From assembly GCF_902141845.1 (NCBI RefSeq), contig NZ_CABFPH010000041.1:1-46001 (forward strand): a DNA stretch of 46,001 nt. The letters are read 5' to 3'. The notes beneath the pieces are model-generated. The model saw nothing but the letters and a program-made list of their open reading frames with translations, was not told the DNA's origin and did no database searches. Positions 39,335-46,001 of this stretch are shown piece after piece (within the stretch, counting starts at the first letter, position 1; each line of letters begins with the position of its first letter). Position numbers and translations under genes: made by a program. This stretch comes from Methylobacterium symbioticum (GTDB lineage: Bacteria > Pseudomonadota > Alphaproteobacteria > Rhizobiales > Beijerinckiaceae).

Positions 39335-42300
39335 ATGTTCGCCTATTTCGTCGATCGGCCCATTCTGGCCGGCGCGATCTCGTTCCTGATCACTCTGATC
39401 GGTGCCGTGGCGGGTCTGAGCCTGCCGACCGCGCAGTTCCCGCAGATCTCGCCGCCGATCATCACCGTTGAGGCGACCTATCCCGGCGCCAGCGCCCAGC
39501 AGGCCTACGAGGCGATCGCGATCCCGCTGGAGCAGGAGATCAACGGCGCCCAGAACCTGATCTACATCTATTCCTTCAGCAACACCGACGGCAGCGTCGT
39601 TCTCTACGCCACCTTCGCGGTCGGCTCGGACCTGAACGCGGCCGCCGCCGACGTGCTCACCCGCGCCAACCGCGCCGAGGCGCGGCTGCCGCAAGCGGTG
39701 CGCGATCAGGGCCTGCAGATCACCAAGAGCTCGCGCCAGCAGCTCGGCAACGTCGTCCTCTACAGCGAGGACGATCAGTACGACGAGCTGTTCCTGTCGA
39801 ACTGGGCCGAGACGCAGGTGATCAAGCCGCTGCGCCGTGTCGAGGGGATGGGGCGCATCGTCAACCTCTCGAACAAGCGCTACGCCATGCGCGTCTGGCT
39901 CGATCCGGCCAAGATGGAGGCGCTCGGCATCGGTCCCCAGGCCGTCGTCGAGGCCGTGCGCCAGCAGAATGCGCAGATCACCACCGGCTCCCTCGGCAAG
40001 CCGCCGATGGAGGATGCGCCGCCCTTGGAACTGCAGATCGTGACCAAGGGGCGGCTGGTCGAGACGAGCGAGTTCGAGAATATCGTGCTGCGCGCCAACC
40101 CCGGCGGGTCCGTCGTGCGCATCCGCGACGTCGCCCGGGTGGAGCTCGGCTCGGAGCAGTACGGGGTGCGCTCAAGTTTCGACAACAAGCCCTCGGCGGC
40201 GCTGCGCCTGTACCAGAACCCGCAAGCCAACGCCGTCGAGGTGATGCAGGGCGTGCGTGCCACCATGAAGGAGCTCGCCAAACGCTTTCCGCCCGGCCTG
40301 AAGTACGAGATCGCTCTCGACCGCACGGAGTTCGTGAAGGAGGCGATCCGAGAGGTCTACAAGACCCTGCTCGAAGCCATCGCGCTCGTGGTGCTCGTCA
40401 CCTACCTGTTCCTGCAGAATTGGCGCGCCACGCTGATCCCGGCGATCGCGGTGCCGGTGGCGCTCGTCGGAACCTTCGGCCCCATGGCGGTGCTCGGCTT
40501 CTCGCTCAACACCTTGAGCCTGCTCGGCCTCGTGCTCGCGGTGGGGCTGGTGGTCGACGATGCCATCATCGTCGTCGAGAACACCGAGCGCCTGATGGGC
40601 GAGGGACGAACGCCACGGGAAGCCGCGCGCGAGGCCGTGACCGAGGTAGCTGGCCCCGTGATCGCCACCACGCTGGTGCTCGCGGCCCTGTTCGTGCCGG
40701 TCGCCTTCATCCCCGGCTTGACGGGCCAGCTCTACAACCAGTTCGCGCTCACCATCGCGGTGTCGGTGCTGATCTCGGCCGTGGTGTCCCTGACCCTGAC
40801 GCCAGCCCTTTGCGGCCTGCTGCTCAGGCCCGGCCACGGCGGGGAGGCGAAGCGGTGGTGGCGCATGCCCCTGCGCTGGTTCGATGCCGCGCTCCAGCGC
40901 GGCGCGGACAGCGTCGTGGCCGCGATCGGGGCGCTCTCGCGTCACCTCGTGATCACCGGCCTCGTGTTTCTCGGCTTTGCCGCCGGCACCTACTGGCTGG
41001 TATCGCAGCGCCCGTCGGCCTTCGTGCCGCAGGAGGACCAGGGCTACTTCTTCGTCGACATCGCCATGCCGAAGGGCGCCTCGGTGGGGCGCACGACGGC
41101 GCTGGTCAAGGAGGTCGGCACGTTCGTGCGTGAGCAGCCCGCGGTGGCAAACACCCTCGGCGTCGTCGGACGCGGCATCCTGTCCGAGTCGATCGCGCCG
41201 TTCTACGGCTTCCAGATCCCGGCCCTGAAGCCCTGGAGCGAGCGTAAGGAGAGCGCCGATCAGGTCATCGCTGCGGTCAAGGCCAAGTTCAAGAACCATC
41301 CGGACGGCGAGATCCGCATCGTCGATCCGTCACCCCTGCCCGGGCTCGGCTCCCGCGGCGGCCTGACGGTCGAACTCCAGGACCGGAGCGGCGCGGGTGG
41401 CCTCAAGCTGGCCCAAGCGGCCGATCGCTTCGTCGCCGAGCTCCAGAAGTTGCCCGAAATCGGCAGCGCCGTTCCCATCACTAGCTACGGCGTACCACAG
41501 GTGCGGCTCGACATCGACCGGGCCAAAGCCGAGCAGCTCGGCGTGCCCCTTCAGCGCCTGTTCGACGCCCTCGGCACCTATGTGGGCTCGTCCTTCGTCA
41601 ACCTCTTCAACCGGTTCGGCTTCGTCTACCAGGTCTATGTCCAGAGCGAGGCTTCGGGCCGACGCAAAATCGCGGATCTCGAGCGTCTGACCGTGCTGAA
41701 CAGCCAGGGTGAGCCGGTGCGGATCGGCTCTCTGGTGACACCGCGCTTCGTCAGCGGTCCGACGGCGGTGTTGTCCTACAATACCTACCCGGCCGTGGAG
41801 ATCGCCGTCGAGACCGCCGAGTCATCGAGCTCGGGATCGGCGATCGCGGCGGTGGAGCGATTGGCAGGGAAGACGCTCGGGAACGACTACGCCATCGAGT
41901 GGACGGAGGTCGCCTACCAGCAGAAACTCGCGGGGGGCTATGCGCCCGTGATCTTCGGGCTCGGCGTGCTGATGGTCTTCGTGCTGCTCGCCGGGCAGTA
42001 CGAGAGCCTGAGGCTGCCCTTCGTGGTGATCCTGGCCACGCCGTTGGCGATCTTCGGGGCGGTTGGTTCGCTGGCGTTGCGCGACCTGCCGCTCGACATC
42101 TTCGGGCAGATCGGCCTGCTCCTGCTGGTCGGACTCGCGGCCAAGAACTCGATCCTGCTCGTCTCCTTCGCCGAGGAGGCCCGCGCGACCGGCGTGGATG
42201 CCCTGAAGGCTGCGCAGGACGCCGCTCATCTGCGCATCCGGCCGATCCTGATGACGGCCTTCGCCTTCATCCTCGGCTCGGTGCCGTTGGCCGCCGCCAG

Positions 42301-42490
42301 CGGAGCGGGCGCGAACGCGCGCATCTCGATCGGGACCGTGGTCATCGGTGGCCTGTTTGTGGCCACGATCCTAACCTTGTTCGTGACCCCCGTCTTCTAC
42401 GTCGCAGCGGAGCGTGTGCGATGGCGGGGCAAGGACCGCGACGAGCGCAGCCCCGACGCTGAAGACGCCGCGGCATTGCCGGCGGAATAG
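39335..42490 (+). CDS. HAE1-type RND efflux pump (AcrB-like)
   Basis: ATG 39335 begins MFAYFVDRPILAGAISFLIT. The 1051-residue length is typical; the open frame goes back to 39059, but that part is not family-like. Motifs: LPTAQFPQISPPIITVEATY, the helix-4 proton-relay segment GLVVDDAIIVVENTERLM with two adjacent Asp, LPGLGSRGGLTVELQDRSG and LAAKNSILLVSFAEEAR. It is a drug/hydrophobic-compound antiporter of the inner membrane. The divergent adaptor gene (37899-39167) shares the 167-base promoter region. A short HMA-like gene follows 66 bases downstream on the same strand. Confidence 0.93.
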   Translation: MFAYFVDRPILAGAISFLITLIGAVAGLSLPTAQFPQISPPIITVEATYPGASAQQAYEAIAIPLEQEINGAQNLIYIYSFSNTDGSVVLYATFAVGSDLNAAAADVLTRANRAEARLPQAVRDQGLQITKSSRQQLGNVVLYSEDDQYDELFLSNWAETQVIKPLRRVEGMGRIVNLSNKRYAMRVWLDPAKMEALGIGPQAVVEAVRQQNAQITTGSLGKPPMEDAPPLELQIVTKGRLVETSEFENIVLRANPGGSVVRIRDVARVELGSEQYGVRSSFDNKPSAALRLYQNPQANAVEVMQGVRATMKELAKRFPPGLKYEIALDRTEFVKEAIREVYKTLLEAIALVVLVTYLFLQNWRATLIPAIAVPVALVGTFGPMAVLGFSLNTLSLLGLVLAVGLVVDDAIIVVENTERLMGEGRTPREAAREAVTEVAGPVIATTLVLAALFVPVAFIPGLTGQLYNQFALTIAVSVLISAVVSLTLTPALCGLLLRPGHGGEAKRWWRMPLRWFDAALQRGADSVVAAIGALSRHLVITGLVFLGFAAGTYWLVSQRPSAFVPQEDQGYFFVDIAMPKGASVGRTTALVKEVGTFVREQPAVANTLGVVGRGILSESIAPFYGFQIPALKPWSERKESADQVIAAVKAKFKNHPDGEIRIVDPSPLPGLGSRGGLTVELQDRSGAGGLKLAQAADRFVAELQKLPEIGSAVPITSYGVPQVRLDIDRAKAEQLGVPLQRLFDALGTYVGSSFVNLFNRFGFVYQVYVQSEASGRRKIADLERLTVLNSQGEPVRIGSLVTPRFVSGPTAVLSYNTYPAVEIAVETAESSSSGSAIAAVERLAGKTLGNDYAIEWTEVAYQQKLAGGYAPVIFGLGVLMVFVLLAGQYESLRLPFVVILATPLAIFGAVGSLALRDLPLDIFGQIGLLLLVGLAAKNSILLVSFAEEARATGVDALKAAQDAAHLRIRPILMTAFAFILGSVPLAAASGAGANARISIGTVVIGGLFVATILTLFVTPVFYVAAERVRWRGKDRDERSPDAEDAAALPAE

Positions 42491-42556
42491 AGAGCGGTTC
42501 ACCGTCGCGGCAGACGAGCATGGCGCACGGCAACGATCAAGCCAGAAAGGGCAACC

Positions 42557-42766
42557 ATGCGCGTCTACAAGGTCACCGGCATGACCGGCGACGAGTGCGA
42601 GCGCAGGATCGCCCGAGCGATCATGGATCAGCTCGGAGAGGACACGGTCGTGAGAGCGGATTCCCGAACGGGCGAGGTCCGGGTGGACGCATCCGCCGAT
42701 CCGCAGATCGTGGTCTTTGCCATAGATGGTGCGGGCTACTCGGTCGACGCGGTCGGGGAGGATTGA
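42557..42766 (+). CDS. HMA-like small protein lacking the CxxC motif
   Basis: The 69-residue product has the length and beta-alpha-beta-beta-alpha-beta pattern of a CopZ-like metallochaperone (MRVYKVTGMTGDECERRIAR through AIDGAGYSVDAV). The metal loop, usually GMTCxxC, is GMTGDEC, so the first Cys is lost and one Cys remains. ATG 42557 follows AGAAAGGGCAACC. It lies right after the RND pump gene on the same strand and could be co-transcribed. It may bind no Cu(I), or may bind another partner. The fold is inferred from pattern, with fair confidence. Confidence 0.7.
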   Translation: MRVYKVTGMTGDECERRIARAIMDQLGEDTVVRADSRTGEVRVDASADPQIVVFAIDGAGYSVDAVGED

Positions 42767-42917
42767 GTGGAGGCTGGAGTGGGGTTGAGCCGCGCGGCTG
42801 GATCGGCCAGCACGGGAGCCGGTGGTGGGTTCGTATCGAACGCTCCTCACGGCAAACAGCGTCCTATTTGCCTTCGCAAGCGGGAGCGAGGGTGGTGAAA
42901 ACGGCGAGCTCGCCGTC

Positions 42918-43199
42918 TCAGCGCCGGTGGCCCTTCTCCTCGCCCGACCTCCGGTATGGCTTGCTCAGGTGATCCAGCGGGTTGGTACGCGAGCGCCTTG
43001 TTCCGGTCAGGCCGGTATTTCCGGGCATCACCTTCGTGGTGGGCTTCAAGGCGCGAGGCGGCGCGATGTCCGTCGGCGGCCGCGTACCTTCCGGGATGTC
43101 TGCCTGTCTCGGCTGATCCCGTCGGTCCGAGATGGCTTGCGCCTGCGACGGCAGCAGCGGGATTAAGATCAGCGCGAGGAGGCCCAGGCTCCTCGGCAT
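42918..43199 (-). CDS. Small secreted basic protein
   Basis: The frame runs to 43322, but ATG 43199 gives a clear signal peptide (MPRSLGLLALILIPLLPSQA followed by QA). The mature part of about 70 residues is polar, Pro/Arg-rich and presumably disordered: ISDRRDQPRQADIPEGTRPP, then KPTTKVMPGNTGLTGTRRS. No family is recognised and no Cys is present. It is similar in build to the product of 37480-37758. The ribosome site before 43199 is weak. Function unknown. Confidence 0.45.
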   Translation of the reverse strand: MPRSLGLLALILIPLLPSQAQAISDRRDQPRQADIPEGTRPPTDIAPPRALKPTTKVMPGNTGLTGTRRSRTNPLDHLSKPYRRSGEEKGHRR

Positions 43200-43426
43200 G
43201 ACATCCGCGACGACGTTCCCTAACTTGGCGCGCCAATCAGGACTTTGCGATCCAAGCACAATCGAAGTCTGCCACATCTTTATGCTTTCTTGATTGCTTC
43301 TCGCCATCGTCAGCGGCAACAAGATTTCTAACTTTTAGTTGGCCGCTGATTGCGGCCAACACGCATCTGTCCAGAACTACAGATTGAAGAAGTCCGCTTG
43401 ATCGTGCGCAGAAGCTCTGCTGCGAT

Positions 43427-43918
43427 CTAATCGCAGACGCGAACCCGGCGGATGTAGGTTCCGCCATAAGCTCCGATGAAGCGCCGCCGCACGAGGTGGC
43501 AGTCACCACCGTAATAGGCTGGGTAACCATACCCGTAAGCCGCAGGGTAGCCGTATCCGTAGCCGTAGTAGGCCGGGCTCGCGGCCAAAGCTCCGAGCGC
43601 GAAACCACCGAGCAGACCCGCCGCACCGTAACCGAAGTGGCCGTGGCGACGGTAGCCATAATGGCCTCCATAGCCACCGTGCCCCCCGTAGAAGCCATGG
43701 CGCAGTCCATGACCGCCGAACCCACCGTGGCCGCCGAACCCGCCGTGACCGCCGAACCCGCCGTGACCGCCGAACCCGCTATGACCGCCAAACCCGCTAT
43801 GACCGCCAAACCCGCCGTGGTGCTGCGCAGCGGCTGGGATAGATCCCACAATGCTACCGGTCAGCAACGCAAGCGCGGCGTAACCAGTGATACGGGCCGC
43901 TCTGAACCTGACGTGCAT
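43427..43918 (-). CDS. Secreted Gly/His-rich protein with GFGGH hexamer repeats
   Basis: A signal peptide (about residues 1-31, ending IPAAAQ) is followed by six tandem hexamers (GGFGGH/SGFGGH, residues 35-70). A Gly/His/Tyr-rich part (HGFYGGHGGYGGHYGYRRHG) and a short hydrophobic stretch (AAGLLGGFALGALAA) come next, then Tyr/Gly-rich repeats. The last 25 residues (GDCHLVRRRFIGAYGGTYIR then RVRVCD) hold two Cys likely to form a disulfide. The C-terminal CHLVRRRF...RRVRVC pattern is common in small secreted alphaproteobacterial proteins of unknown function. The many His could bind metal. It is transcribed toward the 42918 gene and away from the broken Gly/His gene at 44145. Confidence 0.8.
   Translation of the reverse strand: MHVRFRAARITGYAALALLTGSIVGSIPAAAQHHGGFGGHSGFGGHSGFGGHGGFGGHGGFGGHGGFGGHGLRHGFYGGHGGYGGHYGYRRHGHFGYGAAGLLGGFALGALAASPAYYGYGYGYPAAYGYGYPAYYGGDCHLVRRRFIGAYGGTYIRRVRVCD
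43709..43816 (-). repeat. Six tandem 18-bp units coding GGFGGH/SGFGGH
   Basis: The unit is about CGCCGAACCCGCCGTGAC in + strand terms, varying at a few bases. All six keep the frame. Such runs change copy number by slippage, so length variation between strains is expected. Confidence 0.85.
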
Positions 43919-44144
43919 GGCACATTTTCCTCATCGAGCATCATCCAGGGACATAGGTCATCTGCCGGATGGGAGCTCGCCGCACCCATCTTGAGCAGGC
44001 CTGGGCAGTCGTGAATCAACGGCGGAGGTGCAGCAAGGTTCACAGAGGTAGGAGCGGAGCGTTTTGGCGATATCTCCAACTCCTCTGGTCCTAGCCGATC
44101 CTCTCACCGACCCGGTCCGAAGCCTGCCGGTCAGGTGACGGGCA

Positions 44145-44284
44145 TCACGGGCACTTTGGTCACGGTTGGGCTATCGTCAGTTCGTCGAAGGCTATGGGGA
44201 CGATGCGGATTATGCACCCGGTTGGGGCCACGGCTACGGTGGCTGGGGTCACGGCGGCCACTTCGGCGGACATCGCTCCCACTG
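44145..44284 (+). pseudogene. Frameshifted 3' end of a Gly/His-rich secreted protein gene
   Basis: Two frames join here. The first reads GHHGHFGHGW and the second YRQFVEGYGDDADYAPGWGH then GYGGWGHGGHFGGHRSH, with its stop at 44282-44284. One indel near 44170 would merge them. No start or signal peptide for the first frame is present, so the 5' part is missing or altered. It is opposite in direction to the intact Gly/His gene and may be a decayed relative. A hairpin terminator follows. Confidence 0.5.
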
Positions 44285-44323
44285 ACTCATTACTCGAAGG
44301 ACGCGTACCTGGTATTCCCCTTC

Positions 44324-44349
44324 AGCCCCGCCGACCCAGTGGGGCTTTT
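44324..44349 (+). terminator. Intrinsic terminator after the broken Gly/His gene
   Basis: AGCCCC (44324-44329) pairs with GGGGCT (44341-44346) around an 11-base loop, and the stem runs into TTTTC. This is the clearest factor-independent terminator in the window and lies 40 bases after the remnant's stop, so the remnant was once a transcribed gene. Confidence 0.7.
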
Positions 44350-44727
44350 CTGTGCAGGACAGGCTCGGACCTTGGTGGGCCGTCGCAGGACTGGCTGGAT
44401 CGGAGGTGATTCAATTGCCGCGATACTCCGGAGCCACTTCCGCCGCTCGCTCCTGCTGCATTCACCTGACTTCGCCCGTGTTACCAAATCCGGCGAGAGC
44501 CACGGCGCAGGGGCCGTTCACATACCAGTAGATTGAGAGGCGCTCAAAATTCAGTCCGGGCGAGTGTCGAGAAAGGGCTGAGTAGCAGCAAGGCAACTCG
44601 TCACGAACAACGATGTCGGGCAGGATAAGATCATGGCGGCTAGGCATATAGCGTTGGGCAAAGGACCAGTAGCACAGTGCCGGACTCCCTAATCCCGATT
44701 TTGTTTCTCGCGGCAAGAATATTCCGG
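44350..44727. other. Intergenic region upstream of a secreted-protein gene
   Basis: No frame with good start and composition was found. The sequence is less GC-rich toward its end, where the promoter of the 44728 gene should lie. Confidence 0.4.
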
Positions 44728-45231
44728 ATGGTGCTTATGTGCTGCAAGTTCTCGAAGTGCATTGTTGCCGCCGTGACTCTCGCAGGGCTGACTGCTTTAC
44801 CCGCGAGCAGCTTGGCAGCATCCTCGGATCTTAGCATGCTGACGCGATTGCTCACGCCGGCCGACCTCATGCTGATGATTGGAAATGTCTGCACCGCTCG
44901 CGATCCCTCCTTTCTGGCCGAAACGGCCGGCAAGCGGGGAGACTTTCGCTTCTACGCGCAGGAAGTGAAGGACGAAGTCAGCCACGGCGTCCCCGCCGCC
45001 GAGAACCTCCTCGTCCTGAGACAAGCAGCCGATGTCGCCAAGGCAGGGGCGCTGAAAGCCATCGAGAGCTTGCGATCCGACAGCCCGGACACCGAACTGT
45101 CTGCCATCAATGCCTGGTGCGACACGATCGTGAAATCCCTCGTGCGAGAGTATATCCGCACCCATGATGACCGTCACGCCGAATTCGAACTGCTGTTGGC
45201 GCGAGCAAAGGCTCGGGCAACTCCTGATTGA
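44728..45231 (+). CDS. Secreted hypothetical helical protein
   Basis: The frame opens at 44677, but ATG 44728 (or 44737) gives a signal peptide: MVLMCCKFSKCIVAAVTLAG then LTALPASSLAAS. The mature part of about 135 residues is mostly helical, with two Cys (IGNVCTARD and NAWCDTIV) that may pair, and segments such as LTRLLTPADLMLMIGNV and ELSAINAWCDTIVKSLVREY. It resembles periplasmic Rap1a/Tai-like immunity or cell-envelope proteins in size only; I do not claim that family. It is convergent with the porin fragment and separated from it by a weak hairpin. Confidence 0.65.
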   Translation: MVLMCCKFSKCIVAAVTLAGLTALPASSLAASSDLSMLTRLLTPADLMLMIGNVCTARDPSFLAETAGKRGDFRFYAQEVKDEVSHGVPAAENLLVLRQAADVAKAGALKAIESLRSDSPDTELSAINAWCDTIVKSLVREYIRTHDDRHAEFELLLARAKARATPD

Positions 45232-45257
45232 CACGATAGGCTGACTGATCTCGCCGA

Positions 45258-45289
45258 CGATGCCATCCGCGCACGATAGATCGGCATCG
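45258..45289. terminator. Weak inverted repeat between convergent genes
   Basis: CGATGCC (45258-45264) and GGCATCG (45283-45289) form a 7-bp stem with an 18-base loop, between the secreted-protein stop and the end of the porin fragment. There is no T-run; it is a possible bidirectional stop. Confidence 0.3.
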
Positions 45290-45299
45290 CAAGCACCGG

Positions 45300-45907
45300 T
45301 CAGTACCGGATCGTCGCGCGCAGGCCGAACACGGCCGCGTTCCGGATCCGCCGACCATCCATCTCGCGCGGATTGGCGCCGCCGCCGCTGGGCCGGAACA
45401 CGTACTGAAAGTCCGGCTGCACGGTAACGCCAGGGCCGAGGACGGCTTGGTAGCTGACCTCCAGCACGGCCTCGCTGCTGCGCCGCGGTGCAGGCGTGCC
45501 GCCGAAGAGAAGGGTGTCGCGATCAAACCCTCGGGCGTTCTTCGAGATACGCTCGATGGCGAAAGCGACGCCGACCGTATCGTCCGAGCGGCCGGGCAGC
45601 AGGCCCTTATAGCCGATGCCGGCATCGAGGTAGAGGTCAAGCAGATTGCGATCGGAGGGCGAACCGGACAGGCGGACGAATACGCTGGCGCCATCGTTCG
45701 GGTCGTCGGGCTCCCGGTAGATCGTCTGATCGATGATTCCGTAGATGCCGCTGTTGCCCCGGAAGCGGCGCGCAAGGCCGCTGCTGGACGGGTTGGCAAG
45801 CGAGCCTCCGCTCCGATCGAAGCGAAGACTGCCGAAGCGGCCGAAATGATACCAGCCGCCCAGCGTCACCGTGCCGGGCTCGATGTTGTCATCGGCCTCG
45901 AGTGGGA
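45300..45907 (-). pseudogene. C-terminal fragment of an OprB-type carbohydrate porin
   Basis: The frame encodes about the last 200 residues of an outer-membrane porin: NIEPGTVTLGGWYHFGRFGS, GNSGIYGIIDQTIYREPDD, FVRLSGSPSDRNLLDLYLDA, then SSEAVLEVSYQAVLGPGVTV and QPDFQYVFRPSGGGANP, ending LRATIRY. Terminal Tyr and alternating strands are typical. Family members have about 450-500 residues, so the first half is missing. Upstream the homologous reading stops near 45907, where sequence typical of an IS3-type end begins, and there is no start codon with a signal peptide. The gene was probably cut by that insertion. Confidence 0.75.
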
Positions 45908-45959
45908 TTGCCCCGGTTTGATGGACACCGAGATCGCTTTCGCGTGAGGTGTTTGCCCG

Positions 45960-46001
45960 ATGCCCAAGACCCGCCCCGCATACCCCGCCGAGTTCCGGCG
46001 G
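45960..46001 (+). CDS. Start of an IS3-type transposase OrfA, cut by the window edge
   Basis: ATG 45960 reads MPKTRPAYPAEFRR, a very common beginning of IS3-family OrfA proteins (helix-turn-helix subunit). The 50 bases before it should contain the left end of the element. Only 14 codons are visible, so the call rests on this N-terminal signature and on the disrupted porin next to it. Confidence 0.65.
   Translation, partial: MPKTRPAYPAEFRR

Noticed and set aside
43709..43816. Regular short repeats that could suggest a CRISPR array
   Set aside because: The 18-bp units are contiguous without spacers and code for GGFGGH/SGFGGH in frame.
1..46001. tRNA, rRNA or tmRNA genes
   Set aside because: No cloverleaf-like arrangement or conserved rRNA sequence was noticed on either strand by eye; a covariance-model scan would be needed to exclude them fully.

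Overview
The window is high-GC DNA with the gene content of an alphaproteobacterium of the Hyphomicrobiales. A Methylobacterium/Methylorubrum-like chromosome island or megaplasmid fits best. That assignment is an inference from codon bias, from the families present (CzcAB, DUF1275, OprB porins, small secreted Gly/His-rich proteins) and from the IS types. No rRNA, tRNA, CRISPR array, origin or partition gene was seen.

Layout. 1-6.4 kb: a Kup potassium transporter with a small Cys/His protein behind it, a membrane-anchored coiled-coil protein, a small membrane protein, a CDF metal exporter cut short by an in-frame TAA, and a small lipoprotein. 6.4-11.8 kb: a stand-alone CDF C-terminal-domain protein, a secreted PepSY protein, a Na+/Ca2+-exchanger-type antiporter, a divergent DedA / phospholipase-D pair and a lone flgC. 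12-16.2 kb: a frameshifted CzcI-like gene, two tiny hydrophobic peptides, a secreted His-rich protein, a DUF1275 protein and an OmpR-type regulator/sensor-kinase operon. 16.2-18.1 kb: an IS630-family element (16860-18024) sitting inside the signal-peptide codons of a small secreted protein gene, flanked by TAA on both sides. 18.5-30.1 kb: an 11-kb, mostly single-strand block of metal genes, with a methyltransferase, CzcA, CzcB, a CzcI-like protein, MgtC, a ZIP transporter, a CDF exporter, a ZntA-type P-ATPase and DUF2171. 30.1-37.4 kb: a secreted protein, a 716-residue fusion of an Omp barrel to an OprB porin, an AT-rich orphan gene, transposase remnants, the second copy of the CDF-domain gene and a GH15 glycosidase. 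37.4-46 kb: an AcrA/AcrB-type RND pair, an HMA-like protein without CxxC, several small secreted proteins including a (G/S)GFGGH repeat protein, a broken Gly/His gene, and a porin fragment apparently cut by an IS3-type element that begins at the right edge.

How it fits together. Most intact genes belong to the envelope and to cation homeostasis: K+ uptake, Ca2+/H+ exchange, Zn/Cd/Co export by P-ATPase, CDF and Czc-RND, divalent uptake or balance by ZIP and MgtC, and periplasmic or outer-membrane accessory proteins. Neither RND pair has its own outer-membrane channel here, and no metal-type regulator (MerR/ArsR) is visible. The only two-component system (13985-16086) is a possible controller, but nothing in the sequence shows this. 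The region also carries much decay: a nonsense mutation, an IS disruption, frameshifted paralogs, transposase stumps and a 5'-truncated porin. It therefore looks like an accessory region built by repeated acquisition, duplication and loss. The observation I find most unusual is the duplicated stand-alone CDF C-terminal-domain gene, at 6405-6797 and 35114-35506.
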